Assembly (NCBI GenBank): GCA_910583545.1
Contig: CAJTXM010000012.1
Location: forward strand, 1-63,749
Length of the DNA stretch: 63,749 nucleotides
Origin: an uncultured Christensenella sp.
GTDB lineage: Bacteria; Bacillota; Clostridia; Christensenellales; Borkfalkiaceae
Direction: 5' to 3'
In this document: piece by piece, positions 8,798 through 15,948 of the stretch
Layout: the number at the start of each line of letters is the position of its first letter
How positions within the stretch are numbered: the first letter of the stretch is position 1
Translations under genes and position numbers: made by a program
The notes under the pieces: model-generated
What the model was told of the DNA's origin: nothing
The model's input: only the letters and a program-made list of their open reading frames with translations
The model's database searches: none

Positions 8798-9343
8798 TTA
8801 TTGTTTGCTTTTTATTAAATTTTCTATCTCGGCGACCGCGCGCTGTAAGTCGTCGTTGACGACCGCGAAGTCGTATTTATCTTTCAGCGAAAGCTCGTAG
8901 CTTATTCTGCCGAGCCGTTTTTCTATCTTTTCGGGACTTTCCGTACCCCTGCCCGTCAGACGGGCTTTCAGCTCCTCGAAGTTGGGCGGAAGAATCATAA
9001 TAAGTATGGCTTCGGGGTATGACCTTTTCGCGTTGAGCGCGCCGTTGACTTCGATTTCAAGAATGACGTTTTTCGTCTGCAACTGTTTCTGAACGAAATC
9101 TTTGGGCGTACCGTAATAGTTGTCGAAGTGGTTGTCGTACTCTAAAAACCCGTCTTCCTCTATCATTGCCTCGAATTTCTCACGGCTGATGAAAAAATAC
9201 GATATTCCCTCTTTTTCTCCTCTTCTGGGCGGACGCGTGGTGCAGGATATGCTCAGCGCATAGTCGCCCTTTTTCAGAAGCTCGTTTACTATTGTTCCCT
9301 TGCCGACGCCCGACGGTCCCGATATAACAATGAGTTTGTTCAT
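8798..9343 (-). CDS. gmk: Guanylate kinase
   Basis: A 181-residue GMP kinase (GMP + ATP to GDP + ADP). The P-loop GPSGVGKGT, the GMP-binding SCTTRPPRRGE and YFF, the FLEYDNHFDNYYGTP segment and the lid RLTGRGTESPEKIEKRL are all present. Two ATGs are possible. The one at 9343 has GGAG 9 bases upstream, and the one at 9349 only 3 bases, so 9343 is preferred. It overlaps the end of yicC, consistent with translational coupling. Confidence 0.95.
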   Translation of the reverse strand: MNKLIVISGPSGVGKGTIVNELLKKGDYALSISCTTRPPRRGEKEGISYFFISREKFEAMIEEDGFLEYDNHFDNYYGTPKDFVQKQLQTKNVILEIEVNGALNAKRSYPEAILIMILPPNFEELKARLTGRGTESPEKIEKRLGRISYELSLKDKYDFAVVNDDLQRAVAEIENLIKSKQ

Positions 9344-9345
9344 AT

Positions 9346-10221
9346 TCACTCCACGTTCTGAACCTGTTCGCGAATTTTTTCTATTTCGTTTTTCATTGCC
9401 AGCGCAATCTTAGTGATTGCGGTATCGTTCGATTTAGAGCAGATGGTATTCGTCTCGCGGTTGAATTCCTGTACGAGAAAATCAAGCTTTCTGCCGACTA
9501 ACTTTTCTTTGCAGATTTCTTTAAACTGCGATATATGCGAATGAAGACGCGTAATCTCTTCGTCTATGTTGCTCTTGTCGGCGAACAGGGCGACTTCGGT
9601 CAGTATCCTCGCTTCGTCGATTTCCGTGCTTTCGAGTATCTTTTTTATTTTGGCGTCGAGCTTACTCTTGTAGTTTTCGACTACGGCAGGCGCCCTCTTT
9701 TCAATCTCTTTGACGTCCCCGTCGATGACGTCTACGCGCGACAGCATATCCTTTTCAAGCTTCTCACCCTCTGCCGACCTCATTGCATTGAGGTTGTCCA
9801 GCGCCGAGGACAGAGCAGTCTTCAAGGCGTTAAGGCACTCCTCGTCCGCGGACGATACTTCGTCCTGACTGATAACGTCGGGAAAGCGGAGAATATTCGT
9901 CACGGAGAAATCGTTTTCAGCGTCGGGGAACAGAGAATGTATTTTTCTCGCCGCTTCCGCATACGCCTGCGCCGCTCCCTCGTCGAGGTATATAGTGCGC
10001 TCTTTCCGGCGCTTGTCCGAAAAAGAAACGAAAACGTCGGCGTGACCCCTCGTCAGCTTTTCGCGGACGGCGGAACGTATTACGTCCTCGAACGCGATAA
10101 AAATCCGCGGAGCTCTCACCGCCACGTCAAGATAGCGGTTGTTTACCGTCTTTACCTCGACGCAAAGTTCGACGCCCCCGTCCTTATATTCGCCTCTACC
10201 GTATCCCGTCATACTGAGCAT
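9346..10221 (-). CDS. yicC: YicC-family endoribonuclease
   Basis: A 291-residue member of the YicC/YloC family. It starts MLSMTGYGRGE, contains VKTVNNRYLDV, and ends with the DUF1732 region including EITRLHSHI, GRKLDFLVQEFNRETNT and KSND. E. coli YicC is an endoribonuclease acting on an sRNA; whether this one does so is inferred from family only. GGAGGG precedes the ATG. It is the first gene of the gmk-rpoZ-priA operon as in Bacillus, except that remA is not next to it. Confidence 0.92.
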   Translation of the reverse strand: MLSMTGYGRGEYKDGGVELCVEVKTVNNRYLDVAVRAPRIFIAFEDVIRSAVREKLTRGHADVFVSFSDKRRKERTIYLDEGAAQAYAEAARKIHSLFPDAENDFSVTNILRFPDVISQDEVSSADEECLNALKTALSSALDNLNAMRSAEGEKLEKDMLSRVDVIDGDVKEIEKRAPAVVENYKSKLDAKIKKILESTEIDEARILTEVALFADKSNIDEEITRLHSHISQFKEICKEKLVGRKLDFLVQEFNRETNTICSKSNDTAITKIALAMKNEIEKIREQVQNVE

Positions 10222-10414
10222 AGCGCCCTCCGCAAAATTAAAATCCGCAAAGCTGTACGGACAAACTGCCGTGTTTTCTGTAATTATTTCAATTATATCA
10301 GTCTTTTAAAAAAAATACAAGAAAAAAACGGTCAATTCTTTTTGCTTTTTTTCCGTTTACCTTAAATTTGCGCCTCCGCGGCTGGTGGCGTTCCGCTAAG
10401 GCTGTTTCAGTACG

Positions 10415-11086
10415 TCAGTAATCTTCGTTGAAGTCCGAATAAAGCCCCTTGGTGCGCATAGTGACCTTGTGATAAACCGCGTCCATACTGACGTCGAAAA
10501 AAGATATATCCTGAGTCGAAGTCGCTATCTCGCCCGTGACTTCCGAAAAAAACGCCGTCCTGCCCGCACACAGAATTACGGGAATTCCGTAGAGGTAGGA
10601 ATACGTCCTGATTATCAGCGGAGGCAGGGTGTTTTTTATCTCCTCCATAAAAGCTACAACGGCGTTGCAGCCGCAGAGCGAAAGCGCCTTGAACGCGTCG
10701 GGAAAAAGTAAATCATTTTCAATACATATGCCGATTTTCACTCCGCCGACGGAATACACGCCCAGACCCGCGCCGCTTTTAAATTCTTCGCCGTCCAGAA
10801 CGTAGTTCATATCGGATATACCCAAAAGCTTGCCCCTGTCGGCAACGGAAACCGACTTTCTTACAACACCCCTGCTCTTCGTATAACAACCGCACAGCAC
10901 TCCGCAGTCCGACGTTTTGGACAGCCGTGCCGCGTCCTCGAATTTATCGGTAACGCCTTTCAGCTCCTGCTCGTAATCGACTTCGCCAAGCCCCTTAAAG
11001 CCGAAAACGGCGACGTCGCACTCGGGCAGAGTTTTTAAATTTTTCAGCGTTCCGTCAGCTATCACGCAAAAAACCATACCATACAT
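10415..11086 (-). CDS. Nitrilase-superfamily-like protein lacking the catalytic cysteine
   Basis: About 223 residues with the carbon-nitrogen hydrolase layout. GKLLGISDMNYV corresponds to the Lys-bearing segment. KIGICIENDLLFPDAF aligns with the family consensus KIG-x-x-I-C-Y-D-x-x-F-P-E, but the catalytic Cys position holds Glu. If that alignment is right the protein cannot use the usual Glu-Lys-Cys triad. A TTG at 11104 and ATGs at 11086 and 11077 are possible starts, none with a convincing SD. It is divergent from the M1 peptidase gene. Function unknown. Confidence 0.6.
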   Translation of the reverse strand: MYGMVFCVIADGTLKNLKTLPECDVAVFGFKGLGEVDYEQELKGVTDKFEDAARLSKTSDCGVLCGCYTKSRGVVRKSVSVADRGKLLGISDMNYVLDGEEFKSGAGLGVYSVGGVKIGICIENDLLFPDAFKALSLCGCNAVVAFMEEIKNTLPPLIIRTYSYLYGIPVILCAGRTAFFSEVTGEIATSTQDISFFDVSMDAVYHKVTMRTKGLYSDFNEDY

Positions 11087-11165
11087 TTTATTTAATTTTT
11101 TCAAAATGTGTTAATGCGCGATCGCCGAGCATAGAATATCCTGTATAAAAACGACGAGGTGCTGA

Positions 11166-12614
11166 ATGAAAAAGATTATCTGCTTTACTTTGATTGCCTG
11201 CACGGCAGTGACGGCGCTGACCTTCACCGCCTGCAAAAAGAAAGAAATAAAGTCGAGCGAATACGAAATTTTTGCAACTTACGACAGCGAAAGCCGAACG
11301 CTTCACGGCACTATGAATTTTACCTATTACAACGATACCGACAACGAGATCAGCGATCTTAAATTCAACCTCTACGGCAACGCCTTCCGCGAGGACGCAA
11401 AATACAAACCCGTCTCGCAGAGCTATACTCAGAGCGCGTATTATTCGGGCGCAAGCTACGGCTCGATGAAAGTCGAAAGCGTAGAGAACTGCTCTGGCTG
11501 GAACGTGGGCGGAGAGGACGAAAATCTTCTTACCGTAACGCTGTTATCCCCCGTATATCCCGAGGAGAACGCGAAAATCACCGTCTCTTACGCGCTCGAA
11601 CTCGCGCTTGTAAACCACCGCACGGGCGTAACGGAAAACACGGTCAATTTAGGCAATTTTTATCCCGTGCTGTGCGCGTATTCGTCCGAAGGTTTTATCG
11701 AATGTCCATATTACTACTGCGGCGACCCGTACGTATCAGAATGTGCCGATTACTCGGTAACTTTGGAAATACCCCAGACATATACCGCGGCGACGAGCGG
11801 AAAGGCGGGTAAAGAGACCAGAAACGGCGACAGAAAGAAATGCACCTATACCCTTGAAAAGGCAAGGGATTTCGCAATGGTCATATCCGATAAATTCAAG
11901 GTCGAAAGCCGTACCGTCGGGAATACGCAGTTAAATTATTATTACTATAACGACGCAAACCCTAATACGAATCTTTCGGCCGCGGCGGAAAGTCTGGAAT
12001 ACTTTTCCTCAACTTTCGGCGAATACTGCTATCCCACCCTCTCGGTAGTTCAGACGGGATTTTGCTACGGCGGAATGGAGTTCCCCGCACTGACGATGAT
12101 AAGCGACAAACTGCCTGCCGACGGCACCGTCTACACGATAGTTCACGAAAACGCGCATCAGTGGTGGTACGCTATGGTCGGAAGCGATCAGCTGAACTGC
12201 GCCTGGCAGGACGAGGGCTTAGCCGAATACAGCTCGCTTATGTTCTTTGAAAATCACCCTAATTATTCGTTTACGCGCACGGGAATAGTCGGCTCGGCAA
12301 CCAAGGCGTACAGGGCGTATTTTTCGGTTTACAACCAGATTTTCGGCGAAGCCGATACGACTATGAACCGCCATCTTTCGAAGTATGAAAGCGAATACGA
12401 ATACTCGAACATTGCATATAACAAGGGGCTTATAATGTTCGATATGCTAAGACAGTCGATAGGCGACGACAAGTTCATTTCCGCGCTTCAGGAATATTTC
12501 AAAGACAATATCTATAAGCTCGCTTCCTGCGATAACCTGTACGCAAGCTTTTTAAAGCACGGCGACCTGGAAGGATTTTTCGCCTCGTTCATCGAAGGAA
12601 AAATTGTAATATAA
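11166..12614 (+). CDS. Lipoprotein M1-family zinc aminopeptidase
   Basis: A 482-residue predicted lipoprotein: signal peptide with lipobox LTFTAC (Cys 23). The gluzincin core is HENAHQWWYAMVG (HExxH) with the second ligand Glu in WQDEGLAEYSS. CYGGMEFP replaces the usual GAMEN exopeptidase motif. A beta-rich N-terminal domain precedes it. It is shorter than E. coli PepN-type enzymes and lacks the long C-terminal HEAT-like domain. GAGGT precedes the ATG. A strong terminator follows, so it is monocistronic. The likely role is extracytoplasmic peptide trimming. Confidence 0.85.
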   Translation: MKKIICFTLIACTAVTALTFTACKKKEIKSSEYEIFATYDSESRTLHGTMNFTYYNDTDNEISDLKFNLYGNAFREDAKYKPVSQSYTQSAYYSGASYGSMKVESVENCSGWNVGGEDENLLTVTLLSPVYPEENAKITVSYALELALVNHRTGVTENTVNLGNFYPVLCAYSSEGFIECPYYYCGDPYVSECADYSVTLEIPQTYTAATSGKAGKETRNGDRKKCTYTLEKARDFAMVISDKFKVESRTVGNTQLNYYYYNDANPNTNLSAAAESLEYFSSTFGEYCYPTLSVVQTGFCYGGMEFPALTMISDKLPADGTVYTIVHENAHQWWYAMVGSDQLNCAWQDEGLAEYSSLMFFENHPNYSFTRTGIVGSATKAYRAYFSVYNQIFGEADTTMNRHLSKYESEYEYSNIAYNKGLIMFDMLRQSIGDDKFISALQEYFKDNIYKLASCDNLYASFLKHGDLEGFFASFIEGKIVI

Positions 12615-12628
12615 TAGTTATCTGAAAT

Positions 12629-12659
12629 AAAAAAGTTCTGCACGAGCGGAACTTTTTTA
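12629..12659 (+). terminator. Rho-independent terminator after the M1 peptidase gene
   Basis: The hairpin AAAAAGTTCTGC / GCGGAACTTTTTT with an ACGA loop ends in a run of T. It lies 15 bases after the stop codon. Confidence 0.9.
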
Positions 12660-12713
12660 TTTTAAAACCGTCTATTTATTTTTGTACTGTGCATTTTAAC
12701 TCCGAACATTTAC

Positions 12714-12742
12714 TTGCCAAACAAAATAAAATAATATATAAT
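12714..12742 (+). promoter_or_regulatory. Sigma-A promoter of the corA leader
   Basis: TTGCCA (12714-12719), a 17-base spacer, and perfect TATAAT (12737-12742). The predicted start near 12749 leaves a leader of about 144 bases before corA. Confidence 0.85.
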
Positions 12743-12777
12743 TAAATTACGAAATACTTAATTATCGGGAACTTATT

Positions 12778-12822
12778 ATGGATCCAAGTCATAATTATTT
12801 TTTTACAAACAATACGCAATAG
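12778..12822 (+). CDS. Candidate 14-residue leader peptide upstream of corA
   Basis: The open frame MDPSHNYFFTNNTQ ends with TAG just before the possible antiterminator arm. GGGA lies 8 bases upstream of the ATG. It is inside the corA leader between promoter and terminator hairpin. This resembles attenuation layouts. Salmonella corA is known to have a leader ORF, corL, but there is no sequence relationship I can claim. Confidence 0.45.
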   Translation: MDPSHNYFFTNNTQ

Positions 12823-12824
12823 AA

Positions 12825-12878
12825 TTTTCCGTACAGAAGCCTGATGATGCACGGAATTTTCCGTGCATTTTTATTTTA
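12825..12878 (+). promoter_or_regulatory. Candidate attenuator upstream of corA
   Basis: The terminator hairpin TGCACGGAA-TT-TTCCGTGCA (12848-12867) is followed by TTTTTATTTTA, and corA starts at 12893. The left arm can instead pair with an earlier TTCCGTACA (12827-12835; one mismatch). The two hairpins therefore exclude each other, and the early arm sits 5 bases after the leader peptide stop codon. Confidence 0.65.
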
Positions 12879-12892
12879 CAGGCAGGTTGATT

Positions 12893-13894
12893 ATGGTAAA
12901 ATTCTTTTTTACGGAAAACGCGAAAGCGCCCGTTCAAATCGACGGATTTGAAAAAAACTGCTGGATCGATATGGTCAATCCCAGCGACGACGAGTGCGAA
13001 GAAATCGCAAAAATTTCGAGCATATCCGAAGATATGCTCAAAGCCGCCCTCGACGAAGAGGAGCGCGCCCGTACCGAATTCGACGACGGAAACAGTATGT
13101 TCATTGTCGACTGTCCGCTTATCGAAGAGAACGGCGGCGGCGGTGACGACTACACCACTATTCCGCTCGCAGTCATCTACAACGGCAGCTGCATAGTTAC
13201 GGTTTGTCTGAAAGGCAACACCGTTTTAAAGGACTTTATTACGGGCAGAGAGAGCATCGACACCGCAAGGCGCGTGCATTTTCTTCTGACGTTTATGCTT
13301 TGCAATGCAAAAAGGTTTTTATACTATCTCAAACAGATAGACAGAAAGACCCACCGCATACAGAGCGAAATGGAGCGCACTATGCGCAACTCGGAAATTA
13401 TTCAGCTTCTCGATTTGCAGAACTCGCTCGTTTATTTTTCTACTTCTCTGAACTCGAACGAGAGGGTACACGAAAAACTGTTCAAGGTCGAGGGCGTCGC
13501 CACGAAAGAGGAATACAGGGATTTGTACGACGATATAATAATCGAAAGCCGTCAGGCTATCGAAACGTGCAATATCTACAAAAATATTCTGAGCGTAACT
13601 ATGGACGCGTACGGTTCGGTAATTTCAAACAACGCCAACGACACTATGAAAAAGCTGACTATCGTCACAATTCTTCTGGCGATACCCACGATGATAGCCG
13701 GATTTTTCGGAATGAATATGCCCGTGCCGTGGCAGTCGGGAGTGACCTTTAAAGAGACGGGCTGGTTCTGGCTGGTAGTAGCTCTGACGCTGGTATTCAC
13801 CTTTTTTATCGGCTTTTTGCTGTTAAAGAACAGACCTTTCAGAAAACGAGTGCGCAGAAAGAAAAAACAGGACAAACGAAACAAGGAAAACTGA
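12893..13894 (+). CDS. corA: CorA-family Mg2+/divalent cation channel
   Basis: A 333-residue CorA-type channel, functioning as a pentamer in the membrane. The soluble alpha/beta and helical domains fill residues 1-270. Two C-terminal membrane segments follow, the first ending with the signature GMNMP. The tail is basic (RKRVRRKKKQ). The ATG at 12893 is used; the upstream GTG at 12863 lies inside the terminator hairpin. AGGCAGG precedes it. Its leader carries a candidate attenuator. The gene for a zinc ribbon protein follows 1 base later. Confidence 0.92.
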   Translation: MVKFFFTENAKAPVQIDGFEKNCWIDMVNPSDDECEEIAKISSISEDMLKAALDEEERARTEFDDGNSMFIVDCPLIEENGGGGDDYTTIPLAVIYNGSCIVTVCLKGNTVLKDFITGRESIDTARRVHFLLTFMLCNAKRFLYYLKQIDRKTHRIQSEMERTMRNSEIIQLLDLQNSLVYFSTSLNSNERVHEKLFKVEGVATKEEYRDLYDDIIIESRQAIETCNIYKNILSVTMDAYGSVISNNANDTMKKLTIVTILLAIPTMIAGFFGMNMPVPWQSGVTFKETGWFWLVVALTLVFTFFIGFLLLKNRPFRKRVRRKKKQDKRNKEN

Positions 13895-13895
13895 T

Positions 13896-14093
13896 ATGCC
13901 CCTTTTACAGTACGTTTGCAAAAACTGCAAAAAGAGTTTTGAAGAACTCGTAAAAAAATTCGACGACGAAGTAAAATGCCCCGACTGCGGAAAAACCGCC
14001 GAACGGAGCTATTGCGGACAGATGTTTTCCTCGACGGGCAAACAGTCCAGAAAATGCAGCGGAAACTGCAAGACCTGTTCCGGATGTAAGTAA
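13896..14093 (+). CDS. FmdB-type zinc ribbon protein
   Basis: A 65-residue protein. It begins MPLLQYVCKNC, the usual FmdB/regulatory-domain start, and contains two CxxC pairs (CKNC and CPDC) forming one zinc ribbon in residues 8-35. A Cys-rich tail with CSGNCKTCSGCK may bind a second metal. It is co-transcribed with corA and ends at a strong terminator. Role unknown; a metal-linked function is suggested only by position. Confidence 0.75.
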   Translation: MPLLQYVCKNCKKSFEELVKKFDDEVKCPDCGKTAERSYCGQMFSSTGKQSRKCSGNCKTCSGCK

Positions 14094-14150
14094 TAATCCC
14101 GAAAATCAAATTAATATAACCGAAAAACAACTTCTTCCGACATATTTTCA

Positions 14151-14178
14151 GCGGTGCAAAATTGCACCGCTTTTTTTT
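14151..14178 (+). terminator. Terminator of the corA operon
   Basis: GCGGTGCAA / TTGCACCGC (14151-14170) is followed directly by eight T residues. Confidence 0.92.
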
Positions 14179-14245
14179 ATATTTTTCGGTTTATAAAAAA
14201 TTTTTTATGGCAATAAACATTTTCGTAACCGATTATGGAGGGCGT

Positions 14246-14671
14246 ATGAAGCGGTTTTTAAAATTACTTGCAATAACCGTTACAGCAGGCGTACTGATTG
14301 CCTTATTTGCGATAATGCAGGCAAAAGTTTGCTTCAAAGGCAGTGAGAGCTATACTTTTTTTGTGGGCGACACCTCGAAAAACTGCAAAGAAGTTACGGT
14401 AAGCAACAGCCCCGAACTCAGAATGCTGACGCTCTCTTCCGTATGCGGAGAATGTGCCGAATACTCTTCCGGATTCGATTTTAACGAATATCTGAAAAGC
14501 GTCAACGGCGAAATAATCTTTACCGAAACCCTTTCGGACAGCGTCAACTATTACTGCAAAGCCGATTTACCTTATTCCGTAAAACTTTACGGCGAAGAAA
14601 TAAATCTGCATATATGCGTAAAAAAGGACAGTGTAAAGCTTGCTTCTCCCATTATATTCGGCGGATATTGA
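14246..14671 (+). CDS. Exported or membrane-anchored protein of unknown function
   Basis: A 141-residue protein beginning with one hydrophobic segment (residues 5-24) after KRF, hence anchored or secreted with the C-terminus outside. The rest is a compact alpha/beta region with four cysteines. It faintly resembles the YwmB type of small exported proteins but I cannot assign it. GGAGGG lies 5 bases before this ATG, whereas the longer frame has no SD. The stop codon is immediately followed by a family B repeat in inverted orientation. Confidence 0.65.
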   Translation: MKRFLKLLAITVTAGVLIALFAIMQAKVCFKGSESYTFFVGDTSKNCKEVTVSNSPELRMLTLSSVCGECAEYSSGFDFNEYLKSVNGEIIFTETLSDSVNYYCKADLPYSVKLYGEEINLHICVKKDSVKLASPIIFGGY

Positions 14672-14716
14672 ATTGCGCTGCGCAAAAGCGGGATTTTGCT
14701 TGCGCCGTAAATTATA
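14669..14716 (-). repeat. Structured intergenic repeat B, copy 5 (short)
   Basis: Read on the minus strand: GGCGCAAGCAAAA, loop, TTTTGCGCAGCGC. Outer arms are GCGC/GCGC and the inner stem GCAAAA/TTTTGC. It is almost identical to copy 6 near 50600. It begins inside the stop codon of the preceding gene and lacks the longer tail of copies 1-3. Confidence 0.55.
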
Positions 14717-14741
14717 TTGAAAAAATTTTTTTGTGAGCTGT

Positions 14742-14770
14742 GTATAAAAATTTTCATTGCCGGCAATACA
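14742..14770 (+). promoter_or_regulatory. Possible forespore sigma-F-type promoter
   Basis: GTATA (14742-14746), a 15-base spacer, then GGCAATACA (14762-14770). This resembles the sigma-F pattern GYWTA-N16-GGnnAnAMT. It stands 43 bases before an M23 gene that looks like SpoIIQ, a sigma-F target in Bacillus and Clostridia. Confidence 0.4.
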
Positions 14771-14812
14771 CAGATTACATAATTGATTTTTAAATAAAAA
14801 AGGAGTTTAAAT

Positions 14813-15469
14813 ATGGCAGAAAACAAAAAAAGCAAAAAGAAAGTTCTACTCTACTATCTGATTCTGGCGGCGTGCCTTCTGGTGATTGCGGCTGTAACGG
14901 TGACCGTAGTTCTTACCGTAGGCAGAAACAAGACACCCCTTTCCGACGGAACACAGACCGAAAAACCCGACGATACCAACAAGCCTGACGACGGCAACAA
15001 GCCCGATAATCCCGACGATACCGACAAGCCCGACGACAAGCCCACGACTTCCGACGACAAATTCCGTCTTCCCGTCGATCAGTCGAACGTGACCTGCGGA
15101 TACGAGTTCACCTACGACAAGACTCTTGACAGATACTCCGTTCACAGGGGTATGGACTTCGAGGGCAAGGCGGGCGACAACGTTTACGCAACTCTGGACG
15201 GAACGGTCAAGGCGGTTGTAACCAAGCACGTCATCAATGAAAACTACGTCACTATTCAGCACGCAAACGGTCTGACTTCGACTTACAAATATATCGACGC
15301 CAAGGAAGGACTGAAAGTCGGCGACACCGTCAAGAAAGGCGACGTAATAGGCACAATCTCGCTTGCAGGCGGTATGGAACTGAGTCAGGGCGCTCACCTT
15401 CACTATGAGATGACTTTAAACGGCAAATACGTCGACCCCGACACCTACCTCGACATTATAGAAAAATAA
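14813..15469 (+). CDS. Membrane-anchored M23 (LytM) endopeptidase, SpoIIQ-like
   Basis: 218 residues: a basic N-terminus, one membrane segment (about 12-34), a Pro-Asp-rich linker made of KPDD/NKPD repeats (43-80), then a LytM domain. Metal ligands are visible in HRGMDF (His, Asp) and HLHYE. The phrase GYEFTYDKTLDRYSVHRGMDF resembles clostridial SpoIIQ, in which the zinc site is retained. AAGGAG precedes the ATG and a sigma-F-like site lies upstream. A role in engulfment and the forespore channel is therefore inferred. A cell-wall hydrolase in vegetative cells is the alternative. A long perfect terminator follows. Confidence 0.8.
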   Translation: MAENKKSKKKVLLYYLILAACLLVIAAVTVTVVLTVGRNKTPLSDGTQTEKPDDTNKPDDGNKPDNPDDTDKPDDKPTTSDDKFRLPVDQSNVTCGYEFTYDKTLDRYSVHRGMDFEGKAGDNVYATLDGTVKAVVTKHVINENYVTIQHANGLTSTYKYIDAKEGLKVGDTVKKGDVIGTISLAGGMELSQGAHLHYEMTLNGKYVDPDTYLDIIEK

Positions 15470-15490
15470 AGAAAATTTCCCGAATATCTA

Positions 15491-15534
15491 AGCTCTGCAA
15501 AGCGGAAATCCGCTTTGCAGAGCTATTTTGTTAG
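15491..15534 (+). terminator. Terminator after the SpoIIQ-like gene
   Basis: A 16-bp perfect stem, AGCTCTGCAAAGCGGA with its complement (15491-15524), is followed by ATTTTGTTAGTTTTTG. Confidence 0.88.
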
Positions 15535-15677
15535 TTTTTGTTAAATTTTGTTACTTTTGATAAAATATCACATATTCAAAAACTTAAAAATGTAAATTAA
15601 CGTAAATTATAATTTAAAACATATAATATTGTTAGAAAATAACAAAAATATAATTTTGAAAAATTTTTGAATTGTGA

Positions 15678-15706
15678 TTGACTAACATTTTTAACGGTGC
15701 TATACT
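15678..15706 (+). promoter_or_regulatory. Sigma-A promoter of the 32-residue microprotein gene
   Basis: TTGACT (15678-15683), 17-base spacer, TATACT (15701-15706). The region before it (15525-15677) is AT-rich with nothing else recognisable. Confidence 0.85.
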
Positions 15707-15752
15707 ACCGTCGGAATGAAAGAGAAAAAACAGGAAAGGAGGATTTGTGAAT

Positions 15753-15851
15753 ATGTTTATTTATGAAGATTTTGACAAAATCGATACCGAAGAAAACAAA
15801 GAGCTCGCCGTATCCCCTATTGAATACGTCGTATTGAATTGCGGAAGATAA
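15753..15851 (+). CDS. 32-residue acidic microprotein ending in NCGR
   Basis: A short gene with complete signals of its own: a consensus promoter 47 bases upstream, AAAGGAGG before the start, and a perfect terminator at 15901. The product starts MFIYEDFDKID, is acidic in its first half, and ends EYVVLNCGR with a single Cys. A GTG two codons upstream is an alternative start at 4 bases from the SD. No modification enzyme or transporter lies beside it. It could be a signalling or precursor peptide, or a small regulator. Function unknown. Confidence 0.6.
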   Translation: MFIYEDFDKIDTEENKELAVSPIEYVVLNCGR

Positions 15852-15900
15852 TTTTGAAAACAAGACTTTAACTTCTGCAATTAAAGAAAAATGACAAAAG

Positions 15901-15940
15901 GTCGCCGTGACGGATTTCGTCACGGCGACTTTGTTTTTTT
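15901..15940 (+). terminator. Terminator of the microprotein gene, possibly bidirectional
   Basis: Twelve perfect base pairs GTCGCCGTGACG / CGTCACGGCGAC (15901-15929) are followed by TTTGTTTTTTT. The reverse side may also end the convergent LRR gene. Confidence 0.9.
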
Positions 15941-15948
15941 ATATCTGT

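Noticed and set aside
12863..12892. GTG start giving corA ten extra residues
   Set aside because: It lies inside the terminator hairpin and has no SD; the ATG at 12893 gives the normal CorA start.
12750..12892. M-box (Mg2+) riboswitch before corA
   Set aside because: The leader is too short and lacks the conserved M-box segments; the hairpin pair fits attenuation better.
15753..15851. Ranthipeptide (SCIFF) precursor
   Set aside because: Only one cysteine and no radical-SAM maturase nearby.
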